From: Clostridium sp. 1001275B_160808_H3 | GTDB taxonomy: Bacteria > Bacillota > Clostridia > Clostridiales > Clostridiaceae | Direction of reading: 5' to 3' | Assembly: GCF_015550425.1 (NCBI RefSeq) | Contig: NZ_JADNAT010000011.1 | Span: forward strand, 1 to 64,000 | DNA length: 64,000 bases | Shown here: positions 9,608-17,909 of the stretch, in pieces | How the letters are laid out: every line of letters begins with the position of its first letter | Numbering within the stretch: position 1 is the stretch's first letter | Position numbers and translations under genes: made by a program | Notes under the pieces: model-generated | Seen by the model: the letters and a program-made list of their open reading frames with translations, nothing else | The model's database searches: none | What the model was told of the DNA's origin: nothing

Positions 9608-12244
9608 ATGTTAAGATCAATGTATTCTGGTATAAGCGGTATGAAAGTTAATCAAACTAAGTTAGATGTTATAGGAAATAATATATCAAATGTTGGAACT
9701 ACATCATTTAAATCATCAAGAGCAAGATTTAGTGATATGCTAAGTCAAAATGTCTCAGATGCTATGGCACCATCTAACAATCAAGGTGGAGTAAATGCTA
9801 GCCAAGTTGGGCTTGGAGTTCAACTTGCAAGTATAGATTCTGTTATGACACAAGGTATGATGCAACCTACAGGAAGACAATTAGATGTTGCAATAGATGG
9901 TGATGGATTCTTTATGGTAAGTAAAGGACCATCAATTTATGATGGAACTTTAGAAGTAAATCATAGGGCTGGGGCGCATAATATAACTGCTCAGTCATTA
10001 AGCAATTCTGGAAGCGAAATAATGTATAGTAGAGATGGATCATTTATCCTAGATGAGCAAGGGAATTTATTAACTGGTGATGGATTTAGAGTTATGGGTT
10101 ATTCATTAACAAATGATGATAGCTCACAAGATGCAACAGGACAAGCTCCTAATGGAGTAAGCACAGCGGGATTAGACTTTAGATTTGGACCTGGATCACA
10201 ATTAAATGGATATAAAATAGTTCTAGGATCTGTTGGACCAGGAACAGTTACATCTGCAGATGTTAATAAGGCTGAAAAACTAATAGTAGTAAATGGAGAT
10301 TTTTCTAGAGCAGGAGCATTAACACCAGCTCAAGTAGAATCAGCAGTAAATAAAGGACTTTCTTCTGCTGGAATATCCCAACAAATGTTTGTTAGTGGAA
10401 AGCCTATTAGCTTTGAAGGTTTAGGATCATCAGCAGTCGTAGGTGGTACAGATGCATTAGCACCTAAAGCTATTACTATATCTGGGTTTACTATCCAACT
10501 TAACGAAGGTAGTGATTTAAATGGATATAGTTTTGAAATTGGAGAAATATCAAAAGATCCACTAGAAGTTAATATAGAAAAAGGAAGAAAGAAAATTGTT
10601 ATTAATGCAGATTTTTTAAATAAATCATTTAATTCTGCAGATTTGCAAGATGAGTTAAATAGTAAGTTTAAAGGTGCAGGAATCACACAAGAAGCAAAAG
10701 TTACAGGAACTCCTGCAACTTTGGGTAATATAAGTGGTGGGACAGATGATTCAGGTAAAGTAAATTCTCCAGCTGAAATAGTAGATGCAAAAGATGGAAG
10801 TGCAGCTAAAGCTGTTGGTGGATTTACTTTTACTGGAGTAACTGATGGTGAACTTAATGATTATACTATTTCTATAGGAGAAAGTTCAGTAGGTACCCCA
10901 CTTACAGTAGTAGTTGAAAATGGAAACATAATTATTAATGGTGATTTTAATACTACACCACCTAAATTTACTGATACAGAATTACAATCTAAGCTAAATA
11001 GTTCATTAAAAGCTAATGGAGTTAAGACTCAATTAACAGTTTCAGGAGTTGTTAATTCAGCAAATGTAACAAATAAAATTAAGTTCCAAGATGGTGTAAC
11101 AGCGTCATCTCCAAAAGCGTTAAATATTGCTGGGTTAAATGTAGAACTTCCAGCAGGAACACTATTAAATAATTTAGAGTTTCAAATTACAGATATTAAT
11201 GAACCAGGATTATCAGTAGAATATGTAGCAGCTTCAGGTGGAAATAATCATAAATTAGTTATTAAAGGTGATTTTACTAAAAAAGTTGCAGCAAGAGATT
11301 TAGAGGATAAGATAAATGCAGAGTTAAATGCAGAGTTAGGTACAAGTGAGAAAGTAAAGGTATCTGGAACATCAAAACCTTACACTGGATTAACTTCAGA
11401 TAATATTGAAGGTGGAGAGGTTGATAAGGCACCAGGCAAAATTACTGTTGGTGGTGTTGAATTAACATTTGATGCTGGAGCAGCGTTGAATGGATACAAA
11501 TTCCAAGTTGGACAAATAACACCTGGTACTAAGACATCAGCTACAATTGATGAAAAAGGAAAGACAATTACTATAAATGGTGATTTTGTAACTACAAATG
11601 CTATTACAGCTAAAAATATACAAGATGCTTTAACTAGAGCTTTAGAAGGAAAAGGAATAGCTCAAGGAATAACTTCAACAGGAAAACCAATGGAAATTGG
11701 AGGCGTTGTTTCAGAAGAAACAAATGGAGGAACTCCAATAGAAAGTATGAATACTGATGGAAGTATTAACTTTATAGATGCAACAAAAAATCTTAAATCA
11801 TATGATGGAGAATTAAAAACTCTTAAGATTCCAGACAAGGTAAAAGTACCAGGTACAGATACAGAACTTAGAGTTAAAACTTATACCATAGATAAAAATG
11901 GTGTAATTAATGGAGTACTTGAAGATGGTAGAGTAGCGGCACTTGGACAAATAGCCATGGCAAGTTTTAAGAACCCAGAAGGTTTAACTAAGCTTGGAGG
12001 AAATCTTTATAGTTCATCAGTTAACTCAGGAGATGCTGTTATAAAGAGTGGTGTTGGAACTTTAAATGATGATAACTCAAAAGGGTATGGAGATAATCTT
12101 CAAGGAATGCTTGAAATGTCAAATGTAGATTTATCAGAACAATTTACAGATATGATAGTTTCAAGTAGAGCTTTCCAAGCATCAGGAAAAATGATAACTA
12201 CTGGAGATGAAATTCTTCAAGATATAATTAACTTAAAGAGATAA
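9608..12244 (+). CDS. flgE: Flagellar hook protein FlgE, repeat-expanded
   Basis: Hook subunit forming the universal joint. The N-terminus (MLRSMYSGISGMKVNQ, then VIGNNISNVGTTSFKSSRA) and the C-terminus (SNVDLSEQFTDMIVSSRAF, then IINLKR) are the conserved rod/hook helices, so both ends are intact. At 878 residues it is about twice the common length of roughly 400. The extra length is a block at about residues 189-708 made of five diverged tandem repeats, annotated separately. It starts at ATG 9608 behind GGGTTGGAGG. Between the preceding gene and this start (9556-9590) there is a short TTCTTGC/GCAAGAA hairpin. Confidence 0.95.
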   Translation: MLRSMYSGISGMKVNQTKLDVIGNNISNVGTTSFKSSRARFSDMLSQNVSDAMAPSNNQGGVNASQVGLGVQLASIDSVMTQGMMQPTGRQLDVAIDGDGFFMVSKGPSIYDGTLEVNHRAGAHNITAQSLSNSGSEIMYSRDGSFILDEQGNLLTGDGFRVMGYSLTNDDSSQDATGQAPNGVSTAGLDFRFGPGSQLNGYKIVLGSVGPGTVTSADVNKAEKLIVVNGDFSRAGALTPAQVESAVNKGLSSAGISQQMFVSGKPISFEGLGSSAVVGGTDALAPKAITISGFTIQLNEGSDLNGYSFEIGEISKDPLEVNIEKGRKKIVINADFLNKSFNSADLQDELNSKFKGAGITQEAKVTGTPATLGNISGGTDDSGKVNSPAEIVDAKDGSAAKAVGGFTFTGVTDGELNDYTISIGESSVGTPLTVVVENGNIIINGDFNTTPPKFTDTELQSKLNSSLKANGVKTQLTVSGVVNSANVTNKIKFQDGVTASSPKALNIAGLNVELPAGTLLNNLEFQITDINEPGLSVEYVAASGGNNHKLVIKGDFTKKVAARDLEDKINAELNAELGTSEKVKVSGTSKPYTGLTSDNIEGGEVDKAPGKITVGGVELTFDAGAALNGYKFQVGQITPGTKTSATIDEKGKTITINGDFVTTNAITAKNIQDALTRALEGKGIAQGITSTGKPMEIGGVVSEETNGGTPIESMNTDGSINFIDATKNLKSYDGELKTLKIPDKVKVPGTDTELRVKTYTIDKNGVINGVLEDGRVAALGQIAMASFKNPEGLTKLGGNLYSSSVNSGDAVIKSGVGTLNDDNSKGYGDNLQGMLEMSNVDLSEQFTDMIVSSRAFQASGKMITTGDEILQDIINLKR
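10172..11731 (+). repeat. Five diverged protein repeats inside FlgE
   Basis: Five consecutive units of about 90-100 residues occupy FlgE residues 189-280, 288-379, 400-496, 503-603 and 611-708. Each unit shows the same series: a hydrophobic strand, then (D/A/S)xLNxYxFxxG or close variant, a strand I(I/V)(I/V)NGDF, a helix like LQDxLNxxLxxxGI, a V(S/T)GTP-like strand, and a terminal Gly-Gly. The units differ widely in sequence and have no obvious DNA-level identity, so the duplication is old. They probably form surface domains on the hook. Confidence 0.8.
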
Positions 12245-12255
12245 TAAAACAAAAT

Positions 12256-12301
12256 AGATTGCTCATGCTCAGTTGATCCAATAAACTGAGCAAAGCAGTC
12301 T
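12256..12301 (+). other. Strong two-part stem-loop after flgE
   Basis: Outer arms AGATTGCT (12256-12263) and AGCAGTCT (12294-12301) pair with one G-T, and inner arms GCTCAGTT (12267-12274) and AACTGAGC (12284-12291) pair perfectly around a 9-base loop. No T-tract follows, so it is not a canonical terminator. A partial terminator, mRNA processing site or stability element that sets the flgE/motA ratio would fit. Confidence 0.6.
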
Positions 12302-12376
12302 AACTATATAAGTAAATTACGAAAAAGTATTTTACATCTACTAAAGTGAATTTACTATAGTGAAGAGGGGAATTAA

Positions 12377-12568
12377 ATGATTAATGTAACAGCTATGAAT
12401 AATAAAGATTTTATTTTAAATGCAGATCATATAGAGAAAATAGAAGAGGTTCCTGAAACTTTAATTACATTAACTAATGGTAAAAAGTATATTGTGCTTG
12501 AAAGTGTAGAAGAGATAGTAGAAAAAGTAATTAGATACAAAAATAAGATTGTTACTTATAGATTATAA
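12377..12568 (+). CDS. swrD: FlbD/SwrD family flagellar protein
   Basis: A 63-residue protein of the FlbD family. In Bacillus subtilis the equivalent gene (swrD/ylzI) lies after flgE and is needed for full stator power and swarming. The sequence has ALxxKDFxLNxxHIEKIEEVPxTxITLTNGKKY-like pattern, with TLTNGKKYIVLESVEEIV as the clearest match. It sits immediately upstream of motA, which fits a role with the motor stator. Confidence 0.85.
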   Translation: MINVTAMNNKDFILNADHIEKIEEVPETLITLTNGKKYIVLESVEEIVEKVIRYKNKIVTYRL

Positions 12569-12584
12569 TGGGAGGCAATATTAT

Positions 12585-13391
12585 ATGAAAAAGTCAGACA
12601 TATTAACCTCAGTGGGTTTAATATTAAGCATAGTATTAATGATTTATGGAATGCTTATTGGAAGTAGTCTTAAAATTTTCTGGGACTTAGCATCTGTAAT
12701 AATAACTGTAGGAGGATCTTTATCAGCTCTTTTAATAACATATTCATTAGAAGAAGTGAAAAATATGGGAAAGCTTTTCATACAAGCTTTTAAGGAAAAT
12801 AAATCATCAGGAAAAGATATAATTGTAAGATTTGGTAATCTTTCTAAAAAGGCTAGAAGAGAAGGCTTGTTATCATTAGAGGATGATATTTCAGAAATGG
12901 AAGACCCTTTTATGAAAAAAGGATTACAAATGGTTGTAGATGGTATTGAGCCAGAAACAATAAGAGAAATATTAGAGTTAGAAATTGGTGAAATGGAAAA
13001 TAGACATGAAAGAGGAGCAGGTATTTACGCTGCTTGGGGAGCTTATGCACCTGCATTTGGTATGCTAGGGACTTTAATTGGATTAATTCAAATGCTTGCA
13101 AATTTAACAGATGTCGCTAATATTGCATCTGGTATGGGAAAAGCCTTAATAACTACATTCTATGGTTCACTTTTGGCTAATATTTTCTGCAATCCTATTG
13201 CTTCTAACTTAAGACAAAAGAGTGCAAAGGAAGCTGGAGAAAGAGAAATGATTTTAGAAGGAATACTTGCAATACAATCAGGTGTAAATCCAAGAATTGT
13301 GGAAGAAAAGCTAATAACATACTTACCTCCTAAAGAAAAATTAGAATATTTAAATAACAGCATTGAAAATGGTGAAGGAGTTGTTATTTAA
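12585..13391 (+). CDS. motA: Flagellar motor stator protein MotA
   Basis: Membrane subunit of the proton-type stator. The 268-residue product has four membrane helices: two near the N-terminus (about 7-27 and 33-53) and two near residues 147-170 and 180-200, with the family motif YAPAFGMLGTLIGLIQML. The cytoplasmic loop with charged residues between helices 2 and 3 contacts FliG. ATG 12585 is preferred to an in-frame upstream TTG because GGGAGGC at 12569-12575 is well placed. It overlaps motB by one base. Confidence 0.94.
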   Translation: MKKSDILTSVGLILSIVLMIYGMLIGSSLKIFWDLASVIITVGGSLSALLITYSLEEVKNMGKLFIQAFKENKSSGKDIIVRFGNLSKKARREGLLSLEDDISEMEDPFMKKGLQMVVDGIEPETIREILELEIGEMENRHERGAGIYAAWGAYAPAFGMLGTLIGLIQMLANLTDVANIASGMGKALITTFYGSLLANIFCNPIASNLRQKSAKEAGEREMILEGILAIQSGVNPRIVEEKLITYLPPKEKLEYLNNSIENGEGVVI

Positions 13392-14131
13392 TGGCTAGAA
13401 AGAAAAAGAATAAAGGTGATGGCTTAAGAGGCGATGAATGGATGGCAACTTATGCTGATACTGTAACTTTATTGCTTACTTTTTTCGTTTTGTTATATTC
13501 AATGGCTACTGTTGATGCTGAAAAAACAAAAAGTATTTCTAATGCCTTTGTATCAATGATGAGTGGGCAAAGTGGTGACAGTATAATGGAATATAACATG
13601 TATAATGGTGAAGTACCTTTAATTGGCGGAGAAACGGATGATAATATAGAGGGTGGAGAGTCCTTAACAGAACAAGAAAAAATGTATAAGAATGTTAAAG
13701 AATTTGTTAATGAAAATAGATTAGAATCTGTAGTAGATATAATCGATAATAAAAGAGGAGTAATAATACAGCTAAGAGATAACGTATTATTTGAAACTTC
13801 AAGTTCTGATTTAAGAGAAGAAAGTAAAGAAGTACTTAATAAAATCAATTCTCTTCTAGCATCTATAGATAATTTAATATTAGTTGAAGGTCATACAGAC
13901 AATAGACCTATAAATACAAGTAGGTTTCCATCGAACTGGGAATTATCTGCTGATAGAGCAGTTAATGTAGTTAAATATTTTATAGAAGTAATGGGACAAG
14001 ATCCTTCAAGATTTAGTGCGGCAGGATATGGTGAGTACCATCCAGTAGCAGCTAATGATACTTATGAAAATATGGCTAAAAATAGAAGAGTTGATATTTT
14101 AATTGTGACAACTGAAAAGGAGGAAGAATAA
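13391..14131 (+). CDS. motB: Flagellar motor stator protein MotB
   Basis: Peptidoglycan-anchoring stator subunit (246 aa). The short N-terminal tail is followed by WMATYADTVTLLLTFFVLL, in which Asp23 is the ion-carrying residue. A periplasmic OmpA-like domain follows, with VEGHTDNRP and NWELSADRAVNVVKY, the peptidoglycan-binding signature. The start overlaps motA (TAATG), so the two subunits are translationally coupled. Whether the ion is H+ or Na+ cannot be settled by eye. Confidence 0.95.
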   Translation: MARKKKNKGDGLRGDEWMATYADTVTLLLTFFVLLYSMATVDAEKTKSISNAFVSMMSGQSGDSIMEYNMYNGEVPLIGGETDDNIEGGESLTEQEKMYKNVKEFVNENRLESVVDIIDNKRGVIIQLRDNVLFETSSSDLREESKEVLNKINSLLASIDNLILVEGHTDNRPINTSRFPSNWELSADRAVNVVKYFIEVMGQDPSRFSAAGYGEYHPVAANDTYENMAKNRRVDILIVTTEKEEE

Positions 14132-14132
14132 A

Positions 14133-14579
14133 ATGGCTGAAAGCAAGCAAGAGAAAAAAAAGGGTAGCAAATTAATTATAATAATTGCTATTCTAGCAAT
14201 TTTGGGTGGGGGGACATTTGGGGGAGTATATTACTTTATGAATAAAAATAATGCCTCACAGCCAGTTGTTATGGAAGAAGCTTTTTTTGAAGTTGGAGAA
14301 ATATTTGTTAATTTAAGTGATGGAGGATCAAATAGATATATTAAGCTTAACCTTTCAATAAGTTATGACAAAAATAATAAAGATTTAACTAAAGAAATAG
14401 AAGATAAAAAAGTAGTACTTAGAGATGTAGCTAATTTCTATATAAAATCCTGTAAGGCAAAAGACTTTGAGCCAGCAAATGAAGCAGTTATTAAAGGTGA
14501 TATTGTAGCTAGAATGAATCAAAAATTAAAGTCAGGTATATTAAAAGATGTATATATAAGCGATATTATAGTACAATAG
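14133..14579 (+). CDS. fliL: Flagellar basal-body-associated protein FliL
   Basis: Single-pass membrane protein (148 aa) that supports the stator. A lysine-rich cytoplasmic tail precedes one helix at about residues 14-33, followed by a periplasmic domain with FFEVGEIFVNLSDGG and YIKLNLSISY, the typical FliL strand pair. It begins 1 base after motB's stop, with AAAAGGAGGAAG inside motB. Confidence 0.92.
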   Translation: MAESKQEKKKGSKLIIIIAILAILGGGTFGGVYYFMNKNNASQPVVMEEAFFEVGEIFVNLSDGGSNRYIKLNLSISYDKNNKDLTKEIEDKKVVLRDVANFYIKSCKAKDFEPANEAVIKGDIVARMNQKLKSGILKDVYISDIIVQ

Positions 14580-14598
14580 AAGGAAGTAGAGTTAAAAG

Positions 14599-14967
14599 AT
14601 GGATTTAGTGTTTATGATAGTTAGACTAATATCTGCACTTATTGTAGTACTGGGACTTATGTATTTAGTATTTAAAATAAGTGGAAATAGACTTAACAGG
14701 TTTAATGAAGGAAAATATGTAAAAATATTAGAAAGAGTTCAAATATCTAAAGATACATCAATAGTAGTGGTAAGGATTGGTAAAAAAGGTTATATAATGA
14801 GTTCGTCTAATAATAATACTGAAAAGATAGATGAAATATCTGAGGAAGATATATTGCTTTTAGAAGAGGAGAAAAGAAGAGAAAAAGAAAAGATTAATCA
14901 GCAATATGAAGTAGCTATTAAAGGTTTAAAATCTAAAGTAAATAAACTTAAGAATAAATATAACTAA
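14599..14967 (+). CDS. fliO: Flagellar export apparatus protein FliO (FliZ)
   Basis: Small single-pass protein (122 aa) that helps assemble the FliP ring. One membrane helix at about residues 2-25 is followed by the FliO core with VKILERVQISKDTSIVVVRIG and GYIMSSS, and a highly charged coiled C-terminal tail. The position between fliL and fliP is diagnostic, since the sequence family is weak. In Firmicutes this gene is often called fliZ. Confidence 0.85.
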   Translation: MDLVFMIVRLISALIVVLGLMYLVFKISGNRLNRFNEGKYVKILERVQISKDTSIVVVRIGKKGYIMSSSNNNTEKIDEISEEDILLLEEEKRREKEKINQQYEVAIKGLKSKVNKLKNKYN

Positions 14968-14980
14968 AAGGAAGATAAGT

Positions 14981-15754
14981 ATGAGTAAAAAGAAAAAATA
15001 TTTATTTATGATGCTAATAGCATTGACGTTAATATTCACCTTTGATAAATGCGTAAGTGCTGAGCCTATAAATGTACCAAACGTTAATATTTCGGTAGGT
15101 GGTGAATCTACTTCTCCTCAAAATTATGTTGACAATATAAAATTGTTAATAATACTAACTATTTTAACATTATTACCTTCAATAATAATAATGATGACAT
15201 CTTTTACAAGAATAATAGTTGTATTTTCATTTTTAAAAAATGCATTAGGAGCGCAACAATCTATACCAAATCAAATACTTATAGGATTAGCATTATTTTT
15301 AACTATATTTATAATGCAACCAGTGTATAGTGAGATTAATAACAATGCATTTAAGCCTTTTATGGAAAATACTATAACACAAAATGAAGCTATGGAGGCT
15401 GGAAGCAAGCCTTTAAGGGAATTTATGTTAAAGCAAACAAGACAAAAAGATTTAGAGTTATTTGTTGAAGCATCAAAATTAGATAAAGAAGAAATAACAA
15501 GAGATAATATTCCATTAACTGTTGTTATACCAGCTTTTGCAATAAGTGAACTAAAAACAGCTTTCCAAATAGGATTTTTACTTTTTATACCTTTCTTAAT
15601 AATAGATATGGTTGTAGCAAGTGTACTTATGTCAATGGGAATGTTTATGGTACCACCTGTTATGGTAGCACTACCGTTTAAATTATTATTATTTGTAATG
15701 GTAGATGGTTGGTATTTAATGGTTAAGTCATTGATAATGAGCTTTGGAGGGTAG
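14981..15754 (+). CDS. fliP: Flagellar export gate protein FliP
   Basis: Core component of the export gate (257 aa). A cleavable signal-like N-terminus (KKKKYLFMMLIALTLIF) precedes the FliP domain with SFTRIIVVFSFLKNALG, LIGLALFLTIFIMQP and PFLIIDMVVASVLMSMGM, all hallmarks of the family. The C-terminal segment with PFKLLLFVMVDGW completes the family pattern. Normal length. Confidence 0.97.
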   Translation: MSKKKKYLFMMLIALTLIFTFDKCVSAEPINVPNVNISVGGESTSPQNYVDNIKLLIILTILTLLPSIIIMMTSFTRIIVVFSFLKNALGAQQSIPNQILIGLALFLTIFIMQPVYSEINNNAFKPFMENTITQNEAMEAGSKPLREFMLKQTRQKDLELFVEASKLDKEEITRDNIPLTVVIPAFAISELKTAFQIGFLLFIPFLIIDMVVASVLMSMGMFMVPPVMVALPFKLLLFVMVDGWYLMVKSLIMSFGG

Positions 15755-15763
15755 GTGATATGT

Positions 15764-16033
15764 ATGAGTGAAAATTTAATAATAGGAATTGTTAGAGATG
15801 CATTATATACATCATTAAAGGTAGCAGGACCTATTTTAATAGTATCAATTTTAATTGGATTAATAATAAGCATATTTCAAGCAACCACTCAAATACAAGA
15901 ACAAACATTAACCTTTGTTCCAAAACTTATAGGAATTGCAGCTGTAGGACTAATGTTATCAAGCTTTATGTTACATACACTAGTATCTTTTACAGAAAGA
16001 ATATTTGAGCTTATTATTAAGATATCTACTTAG
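15764..16033 (+). CDS. fliQ: Flagellar export gate protein FliQ
   Basis: Small two-helix gate subunit, 89 aa, the usual family length. The first helix region contains LIGLIISIFQATTQIQEQT, the conserved FliQ turn, followed by LTFVPKLIGIAAVG. ATG 15764 is preferred to the in-frame GTG at 15755 because GGAGGGTAGGTGAT lies at the right distance and the length then matches other FliQ proteins. Confidence 0.95.
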   Translation: MSENLIIGIVRDALYTSLKVAGPILIVSILIGLIISIFQATTQIQEQTLTFVPKLIGIAAVGLMLSSFMLHTLVSFTERIFELIIKIST

Positions 16034-16047
16034 GGGGTAGGTAAAGT

Positions 16048-17892
16048 ATGATAGATACAGCCTACTTTTTAGCCCTGTTTTTAATATTTTTAAGAGTGAC
16101 GGCATTTTTTGCTATAACTAATATATTTTTTCCAAATGGAACACCGAAAACATTAAAAGCTATGTTTTCTTTCATATTTTCCTTTGCATTACTTGGAGGA
16201 ATAGATTATTCAAATATAAATTCAATAACTAGCAATTATTATTTAGTTATTTATATGATTTCAGAAGTCACAACAGGATTAGTTCTTGGATTAATCTCTA
16301 ATATTGCTTTTGAAGTAGTACTTATGGCAGGGAGTTTAATAGATGTACATATAGGGTTGAGTATGGTTAATACAATAGATCCAAATAGTAAAACGAGTAC
16401 GACTATAAGTGGTAATTTGCTTCATTATGTAGCATTAATGATTTTCTTTGTAGTAGATGGACATCATATGCTTATTAAATTGCTTATAGAGAGTTTTATA
16501 ATACTACCGATGGGTAAAAGTTTAATGTATCCAGATACAATGATGGTACTTATAGAAGTTATAGCAAAGTATTTTGTAATAGGATTGAAAATTGCAATAC
16601 CAATAGTATTGATAATTATATTAACAGATCTTTGTATGGGACTTATTTCAAGAGCTGTCCCACAAATAAATGTGATGATACTTGGTATGCCAGTTAAAAT
16701 GCTGGTTGGGATAATTGCAATATCGGTATCACTGCCAATTATAATAAAGTTATTTGTTAGTAGTATAAGTTATTTACCAGATATATTCAGAAAAATAATG
16801 ACAACTGTTCCATTAATTTTTTTAATTGGTGCAGATGAAAAAACAGAAGAAGCTACGCCAAAGAAGAAAAGTGATTCTAGAAAAAAAGGGCAAATAGCTA
16901 GAAGTAAAGATATTGGTCTTGCAATCACAATGATAGCTACTATATTAGTTATTGTTACATTAAGTGGATTTATAGTATCTTCCTTGAAGGATAATGTAGT
17001 TTATTTTCTAGGAGATATGGGGTCAATGGAAGTTACTGAAAATAGCATAAAAGGTATTAATACTCTTATTATAAGCAAAGCAGCAATGGTAATAATGCCT
17101 GTTATTTTACCTATAATGATTGCTGGAGTTGCTGCAAGCTTAATTCAATCTGGATTTTTAGTAGTTAAGGATGCTATAAAGCCTTCATTTGGAAAGCTAA
17201 ATCCGATTAATGGATTTAAGAATATGTTTTCTAAAAAAGCTTTAGTTGAACTAATAAAAAACTTAATTCTTATTTCAATAGTGATATACATTTCCTATTC
17301 ATATGTAAGAGATAACTTTGATAAGATAATGCAAATTGGAAATTTATATTTACCTACTTTGGGGGGAGAAGTTAAATCTTTAATAGTAGGTATATTTGTG
17401 AAAATATGTATATTATTAGTTGTAATTGCAATTATAGATTATGTTGTTCAATATATGCTTTTCAAGAAGGATATTAGAATGACTAAACAAGAAATTAAAG
17501 AAGAATACAAACAAATGGAGGGAGATCCTCAAATTAAATCTAAAATAAAACAAAGGCAAAGAGAAATGTCTCAAAGAAGAATGATGCAATCAGTTGGTGA
17601 TGCTACTGTTGTAATTACAAATCCTACTCATTTAGCTGTTGCAATAAAATATGAGGAAGGTAAGATGGAAGCACCTAAGGTTGTAGCTAAGGGAGCAGAT
17701 GCGATAGCTATAAAGATAAAAGAAAAAGCTATTGAGTCTAAAGTACCAATAATAGAAAACAAGCCTTTAGCAAGAATGATATTTGAATCTGTAGAAATTG
17801 ATAAAGAAATTCCACAAGATATGTATCAAGCTGTAGCAGAAGTTTTAGCTATGGTATTTAAATTAGATAAGAAAAAAAGACGTACTAGATAA
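16048..17892 (+). CDS. fliR-flhB: Fused flagellar export protein FliR-FlhB
   Basis: A single 614-residue reading frame joins FliR (about residues 1-256, six membrane helices) to FlhB (from about 257). The joint lies around LIGADEKTEEATPKKKSD; the second half of this is the normal FlhB start. FlhB autocleavage motif NPTH is at residues 525-528, followed by LAVAIKY. Fused FliR/FlhB proteins are known from clostridia. The frame is continuous with no slippery sequence noticed, so the fusion is real and not a frameshift artefact. Confidence 0.95.
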   Translation: MIDTAYFLALFLIFLRVTAFFAITNIFFPNGTPKTLKAMFSFIFSFALLGGIDYSNINSITSNYYLVIYMISEVTTGLVLGLISNIAFEVVLMAGSLIDVHIGLSMVNTIDPNSKTSTTISGNLLHYVALMIFFVVDGHHMLIKLLIESFIILPMGKSLMYPDTMMVLIEVIAKYFVIGLKIAIPIVLIIILTDLCMGLISRAVPQINVMILGMPVKMLVGIIAISVSLPIIIKLFVSSISYLPDIFRKIMTTVPLIFLIGADEKTEEATPKKKSDSRKKGQIARSKDIGLAITMIATILVIVTLSGFIVSSLKDNVVYFLGDMGSMEVTENSIKGINTLIISKAAMVIMPVILPIMIAGVAASLIQSGFLVVKDAIKPSFGKLNPINGFKNMFSKKALVELIKNLILISIVIYISYSYVRDNFDKIMQIGNLYLPTLGGEVKSLIVGIFVKICILLVVIAIIDYVVQYMLFKKDIRMTKQEIKEEYKQMEGDPQIKSKIKQRQREMSQRRMMQSVGDATVVITNPTHLAVAIKYEEGKMEAPKVVAKGADAIAIKIKEKAIESKVPIIENKPLARMIFESVEIDKEIPQDMYQAVAEVLAMVFKLDKKKRRTR

Positions 17893-17909
17893 TAAAGGAT
17901 GGGATAAGG

